DNA of 64,000 nucleotides from an uncultured Clostridia bacterium. GTDB taxonomy: Bacteria; Bacillota; Clostridia; Oscillospirales; Acutalibacteraceae. Below are positions 51,838 through 61,956 of this stretch, in pieces. The translations under genes were made by a program, and so were the position numbers. The stretch covers positions 1-64,000 of the forward strand of contig CALWIP010000017.1 of assembly GCA_944380775.1 (NCBI GenBank), in the 5' to 3' direction. Position 1 is the first letter of the stretch; each line of letters begins with the position of its first letter. The notes below the pieces were generated by a model that made no database searches, was not told the DNA's origin, and worked only from the letters and a program-made list of their open reading frames with translations.

Positions 51838-54069
51838 TTAGAGTTTCATTTGCTCGCCGGAAATCTCCTGCGCGGTGGGCATCGCCCCCAGCGCGGGGAT
51901 ATTTTTCCGGTAGCGGTTTGGGTTTGGCAAGCTCCCCTCCTCATACGGCTGCGCGCCGAGCAGGCGCTGGCCGCGCTTGAGCGTCATCACCGCGACGCCC
52001 TGCGTGTTTTTGGCCGCCTTCGCCGGAATGGCCCCGGAGTGGACCAGCAGCATCCGTCCGGCGGAAGAAGTGAGCAGGAATTCCCCGTCTTCCGTAATCT
52101 GGCACGCGCCGCAGAGGGCCGCGCGGTCACTGTAGGCGTTGACAAGCTTGCGGCGGTTGGTTTTTGTCGCGTAGGATGAAAGCTCTACTTTCGCCACCTT
52201 GCCATTTTCAAAGAAGAACAGCATCCAGCCGTCGTAATCCTTGGTTGCGGCAAGGTACACAGCGTTCTCTCCCTCGTCCATACCCAGCTTAGCGGGAATG
52301 AATTCGCCGAGTACGCTGGCTTTGGTGTCTGCGAAATCGGCCGCTTTTGCCTTGTAGACCTTGCAACGGTCTGTAAAGAAAAGCAGGTCTGTCGCGTTGG
52401 TTGCGTCAATCTGCTGGGCGAGGGCGTCGCCCTCCTTCCATTTCTGCTCGCCGCTCATGCGCAGAGACTGCGGCGTGATCTTCTTAAAATACCCTTCCCG
52501 GCTGAAAAACAGGTGCACCGGATAATCCGGCAGCTCTTCTGTGTCCTCCTCTGGCAGGAGATCCTCCGCATAGAGCAGCATCGTGCGGCGCGGGCGTCCA
52601 TAGCGCTCGGCCACATTCTGCAATTCGGAGACGATGATCTTCTGGATCTTCGCCTTGCTGTCCAAGATTGCGCGCAGGTTTTCAATCTCCCCGCGCAGCG
52701 CGCTGATCTCTTCGGTGCGCTTGAGGATATATTCCCGGTTGAGGTGCCGCAGCTTAATCTCCGCGACATATTCCGCCTGGGTTTCATCAATGCCAAAGCC
52801 AATCATGAGGTTTGGCACCACCTCAGATTCCTCCTCCGTGCCGCGCACGATGGCGACAGCTTTGTCGATGTCGAGCAAGATAGCCTGCAGGCCCTCGAGC
52901 AAGTGAAGCTTTTCCTCGCGGCGCGCGAGGTCGTAGCGCGTGCGCCGCCGTACGCAATCTGTGCGGAACGAGACCCATTCCAAAAGGAGGCCGCGCACGC
53001 TCATGACCCGCGGCACACCGTTGATCAGCACATTGAAATTGCAGGAGAACGTATCTTCCAGCGGCGTCATGCGGAACAATTTCTGCATAAGTTTTTCGGG
53101 GTCCGTTCCCCGTTTGAGGTCTATGGTAATCTTAAGGCCTGCAAGCCCCGTTTCGTCCCGGATGTCGGAAACCTCCCGCAGCTTGCCTTGCTTGACGAGG
53201 TCCACCACTTTTTCTACAATTGTTTCCACCGTGGCGGTCGGCGGGATTTGCGTAATGTCGATGCAATTGGCGGCTTTATCGTATTGGTAGCGCGAGCGCA
53301 CACGGATCCCGCCGCGTCCGGTGCGGTATACCTGCTCGATCTGCCGGCGGTCATAGATCACCTGGCCGCCGCCGGGGAAATCCGGGGCCAGGAGCGTATC
53401 TTCCACCGGGTGCTCCGGGTCGCGGATCAGCGCGATGGTGGTTTGGCAGACTTCTGCGAGGTTGAACGGGCAGATGGAACTCGCCATGCCGACCGCGATG
53501 CCCGTATTGGCGTTGACCAAGACCGACGGAAACGTCGCAGGCAGCAGGAGCGGTTCCTTAATCGTATTGTCGTAGTTGTCGGTAAAGTCGACAGTGTCCT
53601 TGTCGATGTCGCGGAACAGCTCCTGGCAGATGGGGTCCAACCGCGCCTCGGTGTACCGGGAAGCCGCCCAGGCCATGTCGCGCGAATAAAACTTGCCAAA
53701 ATTCCCCTTCGAATCCACATAGGGATGGAGCAGCGCTTCATAACCGCGGCTCAGGCGGACCATCGTGTCATAAATGGCGGCCTCGCCGTGCGGGTTGAGC
53801 TTCATCGTCTGCCCGACGATGTTGGCGCTTTTGGTTCGCGCCCCGCCCAACAGCCCCATTTTGTACATGGTGTAAAGCAACTTGCGGTGCGACGGCTTAA
53901 ACCCGTCGATCTCCGGGATCGCGCGGGAGAGGATGACGCTCATCGCATAGGGCATATAATTTTCCAGCAGCGTGTCGGTAATGGGCTGCTCCAGGATTTC
54001 GCCTGCCCCCTCGATGACGCCGCGCATTTTCGGCTCGGCCGCAGTTTCATTTTTCTTCTTTCTCGGCAT
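51838..54069 (-). CDS. parC: type IIA topoisomerase A subunit (ParC/GyrA-like)
   Basis: The 743-residue subunit cuts and rejoins DNA. The breakage domain has the catalytic Tyr139 in AASRYTEARLD. The tower and a beta-pinwheel-like C-terminal region follow, but no GyrA-box (QRRGGKG type) was found, so decatenation (topo IV) is more likely than negative supercoiling. In the quinolone pocket, the position of Ser83 is Ala97 and the preceding Asp is Glu96, while Tyr100 and Asp101 are kept. It follows the B subunit by 19 bp. It is a divergent family, and the host gyrase is presumably elsewhere. Confidence 0.85.
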   Translation of the reverse strand: MPRKKKNETAAEPKMRGVIEGAGEILEQPITDTLLENYMPYAMSVILSRAIPEIDGFKPSHRKLLYTMYKMGLLGGARTKSANIVGQTMKLNPHGEAAIYDTMVRLSRGYEALLHPYVDSKGNFGKFYSRDMAWAASRYTEARLDPICQELFRDIDKDTVDFTDNYDNTIKEPLLLPATFPSVLVNANTGIAVGMASSICPFNLAEVCQTTIALIRDPEHPVEDTLLAPDFPGGGQVIYDRRQIEQVYRTGRGGIRVRSRYQYDKAANCIDITQIPPTATVETIVEKVVDLVKQGKLREVSDIRDETGLAGLKITIDLKRGTDPEKLMQKLFRMTPLEDTFSCNFNVLINGVPRVMSVRGLLLEWVSFRTDCVRRRTRYDLARREEKLHLLEGLQAILLDIDKAVAIVRGTEEESEVVPNLMIGFGIDETQAEYVAEIKLRHLNREYILKRTEEISALRGEIENLRAILDSKAKIQKIIVSELQNVAERYGRPRRTMLLYAEDLLPEEDTEELPDYPVHLFFSREGYFKKITPQSLRMSGEQKWKEGDALAQQIDATNATDLLFFTDRCKVYKAKAADFADTKASVLGEFIPAKLGMDEGENAVYLAATKDYDGWMLFFFENGKVAKVELSSYATKTNRRKLVNAYSDRAALCGACQITEDGEFLLTSSAGRMLLVHSGAIPAKAAKNTQGVAVMTLKRGQRLLGAQPYEEGSLPNPNRYRKNIPALGAMPTAQEISGEQMKL

Positions 54070-54088
54070 CCTGCACTCCCTTTCCGCC

Positions 54089-56068
54089 TCAGCTCACGTC
54101 GGCCGCGTCCAAATAGAGATGGCCGTTCTGGGCGATGTATTCCTTGCGGCCGTTCAGATTATCGCCTTGCAGCAGGTCGAACATGGCGAACGTCCGCTCG
54201 GCATCCTCCGGCATGACTTTGATGAGCCGCCGGGTCTCCGGATTCATGGTCGTCAGGTTCATCATATCCGGCTCGTTTTCGCCCAGCCCCTTCGAACGCT
54301 GGACCGTATATTTTTTTCCGCGCAGTTTTTGCAAAATTGCGTCCTTTTCCTTTTCCGTGTAGGCAAAATAGGTTTCGTCTTTGGTTGTAATCTCGAAAAG
54401 CGGGGATTCGGCAATATAGACCCGCCCCTGCTGGATCAGCGTGGGCGTGAGGCGGTACAGCATGGTGAGCAGCAGAACACGGATTTGGAAACCGTCCACG
54501 TCGGCGTCCGTGCAGAGGATGATCTTATTCCAGCGCAGGAGCGAGAGGTCAAAAGAAGAAAGATCCTTGTTGGCCTTGCTTTTGACCTCCACGCCGCAGC
54601 CCAGCACCTTGACCAGGTCTGTGATGACGTCGCTTTTGAAAATCTTGTCGTAATCTGCCTTCAGGCAGTTGAGGATCTTCCCGCGGATTGGCATGATGGC
54701 CTGAAAATCCGGGTTCCGCGCTTGTTTGCACGCGCCAAGCGCGGAATCGCCCTCCACAATATAGACCTCTCGCACCGCCGCGTCGCGGCTGCGGCAGTCT
54801 ACAAACTTGGCTACGCGGCTTGTCACATCCATATTAGAGGTGAGCTTTTTTTTCAGGTTCAGCCGGGTCTTTTCCGCATCCTCGCGGCTGCGCTTATTGA
54901 TGAGCGCCTGCGCTGCAATCTTGTCGGCATCCAACGGGTTTTCGATGAAATAAATCTCGAGCTGATGGCGGAGCATTTCCGTCATCGCCTCCTGAATGCC
55001 TTTGTTGGTAATCGCTTTCTTGGTTTGGTTCTCGTAAGAGGTCTGGTTGGAAAACGAGGAAATGACGAGTACGAGGCAGTCCTCCACATCGGCGTAGGAG
55101 ATGCGGCTCTCGTTTTTGTTATATTTGCCGGTCTGCTTAAGATACGCGTCAATCTGCGAGACAAACGCGCTGCGCACGGCTTTTTCCGGCGCGCCGCCGT
55201 GCTCGAGCCAGCTGGAATTGTGATAATATTCAATCTGGTGGATCTGGTTCGAAAAGGCGAACGCCACGTTGATTTTTGTTTTATATTCCGGCTTGTCCGC
55301 ACGGTCCCGCGCCATTTTTTCCGCCTGCCAAAACTGCACGGGCGTGAGCGTCTCCTCCCCGGCAAGTTCCCTGACATAGTCGACGATGCCTTGCTCGTAG
55401 CAGAAATCTTGCGTTTCAAACGACGGGCCGTTCTGGCTTCTCAGGTGGAACATGACGCCCGCGTTAACGACGGCCTGGCGCTTGAGCGTATCGCAGTAAT
55501 ACTCCAGCGGCACGTCGATGTCGGTAAATACCGCGAGGTCCGGCTTCCAGCGGATGCGTGTCCCCGTATCCTTTTTTGCGTAGGGCTCCTTATGCAGGCC
55601 GCCCACGTTTTCGCCGTGCTCAAAATGCAACGTGTAGCGGAAGCCGCCGCTATGGATCTCCACATCCATATATTCTGAAGCATATTGCGTCGCGCAGAGG
55701 CCCAGGCCGTTTAGGCCAAGGGAATACTCATAGCTGCCGCCGTCTTCGTTGTTGTATTTTCCGCCCGCATACATCTCACAGAACACCAATTCCCAGTTGA
55801 AGCGCCCCTCCCTCTGGTTATAATCTACCGGGCAGCCGCGCCCGTGGTCGACGCATTCAATGGAGTGGTCCTCAAAGCGCGTGATGGTGATTTCCCGCCC
55901 GTAGCCGGCGCGCGCCTCGTCGATGGCATTGGACAAAATCTCAAAAATGGAATGCTCGCACCCCTCAATTCCATCGGAGCCGAAAATAACTGCCGGGCGC
56001 TTGCGCACCCGGTCCGCCCCCTTCAGCGCGGAGATGCTGTCGTTCCCATAGGTCCCTTTTTTTGGCAT
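54089..56068 (-). CDS. parE: type IIA topoisomerase B subunit (ParE/GyrB-like)
   Basis: The 659-residue ATPase subunit has a divergent GHKL pocket (GCEHSIFEILSNAIDEARAG, CVDHGRGCPV), TOPRIM Glu in VEGDSALGACKQAR, the Asp cluster TDADVDG and the tail signature QRSKGLGE. The start at 56068 follows GGAGGGAATCT and agrees with the family; an upstream frame to 56161 does not. With the A subunit it should form a heterotetramer. Confidence 0.87.
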   Translation of the reverse strand: MPKKGTYGNDSISALKGADRVRKRPAVIFGSDGIEGCEHSIFEILSNAIDEARAGYGREITITRFEDHSIECVDHGRGCPVDYNQREGRFNWELVFCEMYAGGKYNNEDGGSYEYSLGLNGLGLCATQYASEYMDVEIHSGGFRYTLHFEHGENVGGLHKEPYAKKDTGTRIRWKPDLAVFTDIDVPLEYYCDTLKRQAVVNAGVMFHLRSQNGPSFETQDFCYEQGIVDYVRELAGEETLTPVQFWQAEKMARDRADKPEYKTKINVAFAFSNQIHQIEYYHNSSWLEHGGAPEKAVRSAFVSQIDAYLKQTGKYNKNESRISYADVEDCLVLVISSFSNQTSYENQTKKAITNKGIQEAMTEMLRHQLEIYFIENPLDADKIAAQALINKRSREDAEKTRLNLKKKLTSNMDVTSRVAKFVDCRSRDAAVREVYIVEGDSALGACKQARNPDFQAIMPIRGKILNCLKADYDKIFKSDVITDLVKVLGCGVEVKSKANKDLSSFDLSLLRWNKIILCTDADVDGFQIRVLLLTMLYRLTPTLIQQGRVYIAESPLFEITTKDETYFAYTEKEKDAILQKLRGKKYTVQRSKGLGENEPDMMNLTTMNPETRRLIKVMPEDAERTFAMFDLLQGDNLNGRKEYIAQNGHLYLDAADVS

Positions 56069-56172
56069 AGATTCCCTCCACCGCGGCCCTAGCCGGAATG
56101 CCGGGGCCGGATTTATGATAAAGGCCGCAAAAAGGGGAAATGCAGCGAAACATTTCCCCAAAAATTCTGCGT

Positions 56173-58101
56173 TTATTCTTGCGCTCCGGTTTCTTCACTG
56201 TCCACTGCGTCCGCGGCAGACGTTTCTGCCACCGCCGGCGCGGGCTTTTTCTCCATCATTTCGCGGAATTCGTCGCCCGACATTTTTTCATGCAGGTACA
56301 GGTAACGCGCCACTTCATGCAGCTTTTCCATGTGCTCCCGCAGGATGTTTTCGGTCTTCTGGTACGCGTTTGAAATGATCGTCTTGATCTCCGTGTCGAT
56401 CGCAGAAGCCGTGGTCTCCGAATAATCGCGGATATGGCCCATATCGCGCCCGAGGAACGGCTCAGAATTATCCGTGCCGTACATAATCGGGCCGAGCGTA
56501 TCGCTCATGCCGTACTTTGTAACCATCGCGCGGGCCATCTTAGTCGCGCGTTCAATATCGTTTGAAGCGCCGGTGGAAATATCGTCGAGCACGAGCGCTT
56601 CCGCCACGCGGCCGCCAAGCATGACCACAATATCTTCCAGCATTTCCTTGCGGCATTTATACGAGCGGTCCTCTGTGGGGATCGACATGGTGTAACCGCC
56701 CGCCATGCCGCGCGGGATGATCGAGATTTGGTGCACCGGGTCCTGCGTGGGGCAGTAGTAGGTTGCTACTGCGTGGCCGCCCTCGTGGTAGGCCGTGAGG
56801 GTCTTTTCCTTTTCCGTCATCACATGGCTCTTTTTCTCAGTGCCGACCACCACTTTAATGGTCGCTTCCTCAATCTCCTCCATCGTGATGGCCTTTTTAT
56901 TTTTCCGCGCCGACAAAAGCGCCGCTTCGTTGAGCAGGTTTTCCAGGTCCGCGCCGGTAAAGCCGGCCGTGGACTGCGCGATGGTTTTGAGCTTAACATT
57001 CGGAGCCATCGGTTTGCCGCGCGCATGCACTTTGAGGATTTCCTCCCGGCCCTTGACGTCCGGGTAACCGACCATGACCTGACGGTCAAAGCGGCCGGGA
57101 CGCATCAGCGCCGGATCCAAGATATCCGGGCGGTTCGTCGCGGCGATCATGATGACGCCTTCATTCGCCCCAAAGCCGTCCATCTCTACCAGCAGCTGGT
57201 TTAGCGTCTGCTCGCGTTCGTCGTGGCCGCCGCCTAAGCCTGCGCCGCGCTGGCGGCCCACCGCGTCGATCTCATCGATGAAGATGATGCACGGTGAGTT
57301 TTTCTTTGCCTGGTCAAACAGGTCGCGCACGCGGGAAGCGCCGACACCGACAAACATCTCGACAAAGTCAGAGCCGGAAATGGAGAAGAACGGGACGCCC
57401 GCCTCGCCGGCGACCGCGCGGGCCAGTAGGGTCTTGCCGGTGCCGGGAGGGCCGACGAGCAAAACGCCTTTCGGGATGCGCGCGCCGAGGTCGTTGTATT
57501 TCTTCGGGTTCTTCAGAAATTCGACGATTTCGCGCAGTTCTTCCTTTTCCTCGTCGGCGCCCGCCACATCGGCAAAGGTGGTCTTGCGTTTTTCGTCCGC
57601 CATCTGCTTGATTTTCGCCTTGCCGAAACTCATCTGCTTGGTCGGGTCGCCGCCCATGCTGGCGTTGAGGCGGCGCATCATGAACCACCAGAACACGCCC
57701 ATTACGACGAGCAGCAGGATGGTCGGCAAGAAGCTCAGCAGCAGGGAGGTGTTGGCCGGCGGCTCATAGTCGCGGACCATCTCTTCCCCGGGGTGGCTCT
57801 CGTCATATTCGCGCACATAGGGGGCGATCTCATTGTACATCAGCGAGACGTCCGGCGTTGTGTAGCGGATGACCTGCTCCTGCCCGTTGTCCCCGGTGAT
57901 GGTAATCTGCATATCGCCGCTGCCCAGGTTCATCACATAAGACGTCACCTTCTGGTCGCGGAAATAGCCGACAATCTCGGAGAATGTGTAGGTCTCCTGC
58001 GGGCGCATCATGCCCATCGACATGCTTGCCAAAATGATGACCAGCAGGATGGGAATGCCAAGGTAAAGCAATAAATTGCGCAGCGTTCTCTTATTATCCA
58101 A
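56173..58101 (-). CDS. ftsH: ATP-dependent zinc metalloprotease FtsH
   Basis: FtsH degrades membrane and short-lived cytoplasmic proteins as a hexamer. The roughly 642-residue protein has two membrane helices (about residues 10-26 and 119-141), AAA Walker A GPPGTGKT, Walker [16 protein letters not shown] and the zinc HEGGH. The frame begins with a GTG at 58113, but AAGGAG overlaps that codon. The TTG at 58101, eleven bases after AAGGAG, is more plausible. A CTG in between is also conceivable. It follows hpt, as in Bacillus. Confidence 0.93.
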   Translation of the reverse strand: MDNKRTLRNLLLYLGIPILLVIILASMSMGMMRPQETYTFSEIVGYFRDQKVTSYVMNLGSGDMQITITGDNGQEQVIRYTTPDVSLMYNEIAPYVREYDESHPGEEMVRDYEPPANTSLLLSFLPTILLLVVMGVFWWFMMRRLNASMGGDPTKQMSFGKAKIKQMADEKRKTTFADVAGADEEKEELREIVEFLKNPKKYNDLGARIPKGVLLVGPPGTGKTLLARAVAGEAGVPFFSISGSDFVEMFVGVGASRVRDLFDQAKKNSPCIIFIDEIDAVGRQRGAGLGGGHDEREQTLNQLLVEMDGFGANEGVIMIAATNRPDILDPALMRPGRFDRQVMVGYPDVKGREEILKVHARGKPMAPNVKLKTIAQSTAGFTGADLENLLNEAALLSARKNKKAITMEEIEEATIKVVVGTEKKSHVMTEKEKTLTAYHEGGHAVATYYCPTQDPVHQISIIPRGMAGGYTMSIPTEDRSYKCRKEMLEDIVVMLGGRVAEALVLDDISTGASNDIERATKMARAMVTKYGMSDTLGPIMYGTDNSEPFLGRDMGHIRDYSETTASAIDTEIKTIISNAYQKTENILREHMEKLHEVARYLYLHEKMSGDEFREMMEKKPAPAVAETSAADAVDSEETGAQE

Positions 58102-58172
58102 CAGTTGTTTCACTCCTTCGCCATGCGTTCCCGCCGGCCGCCGGACAGGCCGCCCTGCGGGAGGGGAATCTC

Positions 58173-58712
58173 TCAGCCGCCGTAAACCTCCGGCTTTAAG
58201 ATGCCGACAAACGGCAGATTACGGTATTTCTCGTCGTAATCCAGGCCGTAGCCGATGAGGAATTCATCCGGCACCGTCGCGCCTACATAATCCGCCTGCA
58301 CCGGCACTTTGCGGCGCTCCGGCTTGTCAAGCAGGGCGCAGAGACGGATGCTCCGGGGCCCGCGCGAACGCAGCAGCTCCAGTATGTAGCTGAGGGTCAT
58401 CCCGCTGTCAAGGATATCCTCAACCACCAGGACATCGTAGCCCGCCAGCGGGATGTCGAGATCCTTGACAATCTTGACCACGCCGGAGGTCTTGACGCCG
58501 GAGCCGTAACTCGACACTGACATGAAGTCCACCCGGCACGGGATATCGATGGCGCGCATCAAATCCGCCATAAAGACCACGGAGCCCTTGAGCACGCTGA
58601 CCAGCAGCAGGTTCTTCCCGCGGTAATCTTCGCTGATTTGCGCGCCGATTTTGTGGACGATCTCCGCCAACTGCTCTTCGCTGAGTAGAATTTCCTTTAC
58701 ATCATTCCGCAT
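58173..58712 (-). CDS. hpt: hypoxanthine phosphoribosyltransferase
   Basis: Hpt salvages hypoxanthine and guanine with PRPP. The 179-residue protein has the PRPP-binding motif [29 protein letters not shown] and the C-terminal [12 protein letters not shown]. It overlaps the end of tilS by 11 bp and precedes ftsH, the conserved tilS-hpt-ftsH order. Confidence 0.95.
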   Translation of the reverse strand: MRNDVKEILLSEEQLAEIVHKIGAQISEDYRGKNLLLVSVLKGSVVFMADLMRAIDIPCRVDFMSVSSYGSGVKTSGVVKIVKDLDIPLAGYDVLVVEDILDSGMTLSYILELLRSRGPRSIRLCALLDKPERRKVPVQADYVGATVPDEFLIGYGLDYDEKYRNLPFVGILKPEVYGG

Positions 58713-60063
58713 GTTCGTTCTCCTTTATCTCGATCACAGCGACCCGTTTGGTGGACGGCCGCACGCGGTATTCCTCCGCCGCGCCGAAACCTTCCATCCA
58801 GACAATGCCGCCTTTCCCCTCCAGCAACAGCACGCAGCCCCGCAGCGCCGGGGGGATCCCGGCCTCCTGGAACAGGTTTTTCAGGCTGCGTGTGACATTC
58901 TGCCCCGCTGGGCGGAAGCGGTCTCCCTCCCGCCGGGTTCTCCAAGAAATGTCAAAGAGTATTGTATCATAGTCCAGCAAATTTTGAAATAACAAATTAT
59001 GAATTTTCTGCGGATTTTGCGCTTCTTCCATCGGAAGGACCCGGATCTCTGCCGTGCGGCCCCCGTTGACCCGCGCGGGAAAGCGCCCGGCGGGAACGGG
59101 CTCCAGCGCAGGAAACCCGCCGCGCGGCACAACGGTCAGCAAGCCGCGCTCCACGCGCAGCTGCGCCCCGCCTGGGACCGTGACCGCTCCGCCGCCGGGA
59201 AACAGCGCCGCCGCCTGCCGCAGGTGGAGTGCGTCCGTTTCCAGGCCCGTGGCGCGCCGCAGCGCCAAAGCCAGCGCACGGCTGCGCAGCGCCGGCGCCA
59301 GGGAGGCCAGAACTCCCGCGTCGTAGGCGGGGCCGCGCCGCGCCCGCTCCAATTCCCGGGCGGCGCAGGCAGAAAGATACGCTTCATCCTCCGCCAGGCT
59401 GCGTGCCGCGCGCAGGACCGCTTCTTCCCAGGCCGGATTAACGGAGCGCAAGGCCGGTACGGCGTCCAGCCGGATGCGGTTGCGCGCGTATTCCCGGGAA
59501 AAATTGCTTTCATCCGTCACATAAGCCAGGCCATGCGCCGCGCAGTAGCCTTCGACCTCTTCCCGGGAGACCTCGTAGAGCGGGCGGATGATATTCCCTC
59601 GCACTGGGGGAATGCCGGAGAGGCCGCGCGCGCCTGCGCCGCGCGCCAGCCGGAGCAGTACTGTTTCTGCAAGGTCAGAGCGCGTGTGCGCCGTTGCAAT
59701 GCGGTCTTCCGGTCCCGCAAGGGACTGAAAAAAAGCATAGCGGGCATCGCGCCCGCATTCTTCCAGGCCGCGCCCGCTCTCCGCCGCCCGCGCGGCGATA
59801 TTCTCGCGCCGCACCCGCAGCGGAACGCCGCGGGATGCACACCAGTCCCTGACAAATTCTTCGTCTGCCGCCGCACGCCCGCCGCGCAGGCCGTGGTTGA
59901 GGTGCGCCGCCAGCAACGGTACCCCGTGGGACCACAGGAAATGGGCCAGGCAGATGGAATCCGCCCCGCCGGAGAGGCCCACAATCACGCGGCCGCCAGG
60001 CGGCGGCAGCATGTGAAACTCTTCCAGCGTGCGGCCAACTTTCCGCTCTACAGCGTCACTCAT
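58702..60063 (-). CDS. tilS: tRNA(Ile)-lysidine synthase
   Basis: TilS changes the CAU anticodon of tRNA-Ile to lysidine so that it reads AUA. The 453-residue protein has the PP-loop GLSGGADS (about residues 29-36), HLNHGLRG, AHTRSDLAETVLLRLARG and a C-terminal TilS substrate-binding region. AGGAGGTGTTCCGGC precedes the ATG, and the gene overlaps the dnaB stop by 8 bp. Confidence 0.94.
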   Translation of the reverse strand: MSDAVERKVGRTLEEFHMLPPPGGRVIVGLSGGADSICLAHFLWSHGVPLLAAHLNHGLRGGRAAADEEFVRDWCASRGVPLRVRRENIAARAAESGRGLEECGRDARYAFFQSLAGPEDRIATAHTRSDLAETVLLRLARGAGARGLSGIPPVRGNIIRPLYEVSREEVEGYCAAHGLAYVTDESNFSREYARNRIRLDAVPALRSVNPAWEEAVLRAARSLAEDEAYLSACAARELERARRGPAYDAGVLASLAPALRSRALALALRRATGLETDALHLRQAAALFPGGGAVTVPGGAQLRVERGLLTVVPRGGFPALEPVPAGRFPARVNGGRTAEIRVLPMEEAQNPQKIHNLLFQNLLDYDTILFDISWRTRREGDRFRPAGQNVTRSLKNLFQEAGIPPALRGCVLLLEGKGGIVWMEGFGAAEEYRVRPSTKRVAVIEIKENEHAE

Positions 60064-61432
60064 GCCGGAACACCTCCTGCGAGGTAAAGCGCATAAATTC
60101 GCCTTGCCAGTGCAGCGGCACCGTTTTGGATTCCCCATGGCGGTTTTTTGCCACGATGCATTCCCCGCTGTTGCGGTCCACGTCCTCTGACGGTGCAGCG
60201 CCCGCCGTGTTGGCGTAATAGTCCTCGCGGTAGAGAAACAGGACGATATCGGCATCCTGCTCGATGGAGCCGGAGTCGCGCAGGTCCGAAAGAACCGGGC
60301 GGTGCGTGGTGCGTTTTTCGCTCTCGCGCGAAAGCTGTGAAAGCGTGAGTACCGGTACGTCAAGCTCCTTGGCCATGACCTTCAGGTTCCGGGTAATTTC
60401 GGAAATTTCCTGCACGCGGTTGCCCTCGGTCTTTTTAGAGCCAGACATCAATTGCAAGTAGTCGATGATGACAAGGTCGACGCCGCGCAGGCGGCGCAGC
60501 TTGGCTTTCATCTCCGGCACGGTAATGCCGGAACTGTCGTCAAAATACATTTGTGTTTTCGAGAGCACGTCCCCCGCCTCAATCAGGCTGGCCCATTCGC
60601 GCTCATTGAGCTGGCCGGTGCGCAGTTTCGTCCCGCCCACCAACGCCTCGGTGGAGAGCAAGCGGGAAACCAGCTGCTCCTTTGTCATCTCCAAAGAGAA
60701 AAAGGCGACCCGTTTGCCGGCGGTGACGGCCGCATGCCGGGCAATATTCAGCGCAAAGCTGGTTTTACCCATGCCGGGACGCGCCGCCAACAGGATCAGG
60801 TCGGAGCGGTTGAGACCCGTAATGGTGTCATCCAGCTCGCGGATCCCAGTTGGGACGCCTTTGTACAAGTCGCGATCCTCGGAGTTAAGCCGGTCAAGCC
60901 GGTCAAACGTCTCCAGAATGACCTCGTTGATGCGCTGGAGCCCCTGCATATTCTTGCCGCGGCGAATGTCAAATATGCGCTGCTCCGCCGAGTCCAGCAG
61001 CGTGGCGGCGTCGGCCGTTCCATCGCCTGCGTCCTCCAGAATCTCCCGCGCGGTGAGGATCAGCATCCGGATGTCATATTTATCGCGCACAATGCGCGCG
61101 TAGGTTTCGACATTTGAGATGGAAGGGACCATCTGCGCAAGTTGCAGCAGGTAGGTCTTCCCGTTCCCTTCTTCAAAAGATTGGGACTCTTTGAGTTTTT
61201 CCAGCACGGTGACAAAGTCTACCGGCTGGCCGGCGGTGAAAAGCTCCAGCATCGCCGTGTAAATGGCCACATGGCTGACCTGGTGGAAAAATTCGGGCCG
61301 GGGCAGGATCTCTGCAATACGGTCCAGGCAGGAGGGGTCAAGCAAGACGGCGCCAAGCACCGACTGCTCCGCCTCCGGGCTGAACGGCAGGTTCATGCCG
61401 TCATATCCAGATGTGATCCCGATTGCTTCCAT
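60056..61432 (-). CDS. dnaB: replicative DNA helicase DnaB
   Basis: DnaB (DnaC in Bacillus naming) unwinds DNA at the replication fork as a hexamer. The 458-residue protein has the N-terminal primase-interacting domain and a RecA-like domain with Walker A AARPGMGKTSFALN (about residues 216-229) and Walker B LVIIDYLQLM, then SQLSRESEKR. No intein is present. It follows rplI by 31 bp. Confidence 0.96.
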   Translation of the reverse strand: MEAIGITSGYDGMNLPFSPEAEQSVLGAVLLDPSCLDRIAEILPRPEFFHQVSHVAIYTAMLELFTAGQPVDFVTVLEKLKESQSFEEGNGKTYLLQLAQMVPSISNVETYARIVRDKYDIRMLILTAREILEDAGDGTADAATLLDSAEQRIFDIRRGKNMQGLQRINEVILETFDRLDRLNSEDRDLYKGVPTGIRELDDTITGLNRSDLILLAARPGMGKTSFALNIARHAAVTAGKRVAFFSLEMTKEQLVSRLLSTEALVGGTKLRTGQLNEREWASLIEAGDVLSKTQMYFDDSSGITVPEMKAKLRRLRGVDLVIIDYLQLMSGSKKTEGNRVQEISEITRNLKVMAKELDVPVLTLSQLSRESEKRTTHRPVLSDLRDSGSIEQDADIVLFLYREDYYANTAGAAPSEDVDRNSGECIVAKNRHGESKTVPLHWQGEFMRFTSQEVFRHE

Positions 61433-61463
61433 GTGACCCCCTTGCTTTCTGTGAAAACGCCGC

Positions 61464-61910
61464 TCAAGCCTCTCCCACGACGGCGTAGACCTTCGCGCTC
61501 ACGCCTGTGTACAGCTTCACCTCACAGGTGTAAGTGCCAAACGCTTTGATGTCGCCTTCCAGCTCAATTTTCCGCTTGTCCACTTCCACTTGCAGCTGTT
61601 TTTTGATCTCTTCTGCAATCTCCTTTGCGGTGATGGATCCGAACAGCTTGCCGCCCTGCCCCGCCTTCGCGCTCAGGCGGACGGTCTTGCCCTCCAGCTT
61701 TCCGGCGGCTTCTTGCGCGGCGGCAAGTTCCACCGCGCGGCGGTGCGCTTTTGCTTCCTCCGCGTTCTTCAGCTCGTTCATCGCCTGGGCGTTCGCTTCT
61801 TTCGCCAGTTTGCGCGGGAAGAGGAAATTGCGCGCGTACCCGTCGGAAACATTCACAAGCTCGCCTTTTTTCCCGCTCCCTTTGACGTCTGTCAATAAAA
61901 TCACTTTCAT
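61464..61910 (-). CDS. rplI: 50S ribosomal protein L9
   Basis: The 148-residue protein has the L9 N-terminal domain ([30 protein letters not shown]), a long helix and the C-terminal domain with [15 protein letters not shown]. It lies between gdpP and dnaB, the order common in Firmicutes. Confidence 0.97.
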   Translation of the reverse strand: MKVILLTDVKGSGKKGELVNVSDGYARNFLFPRKLAKEANAQAMNELKNAEEAKAHRRAVELAAAQEAAGKLEGKTVRLSAKAGQGGKLFGSITAKEIAEEIKKQLQVEVDKRKIELEGDIKAFGTYTCEVKLYTGVSAKVYAVVGEA

Positions 61911-61956
61911 CGGATATCCCTCCGTATTTTTTATTTTCTAGAAACCGCCCCGCGCC

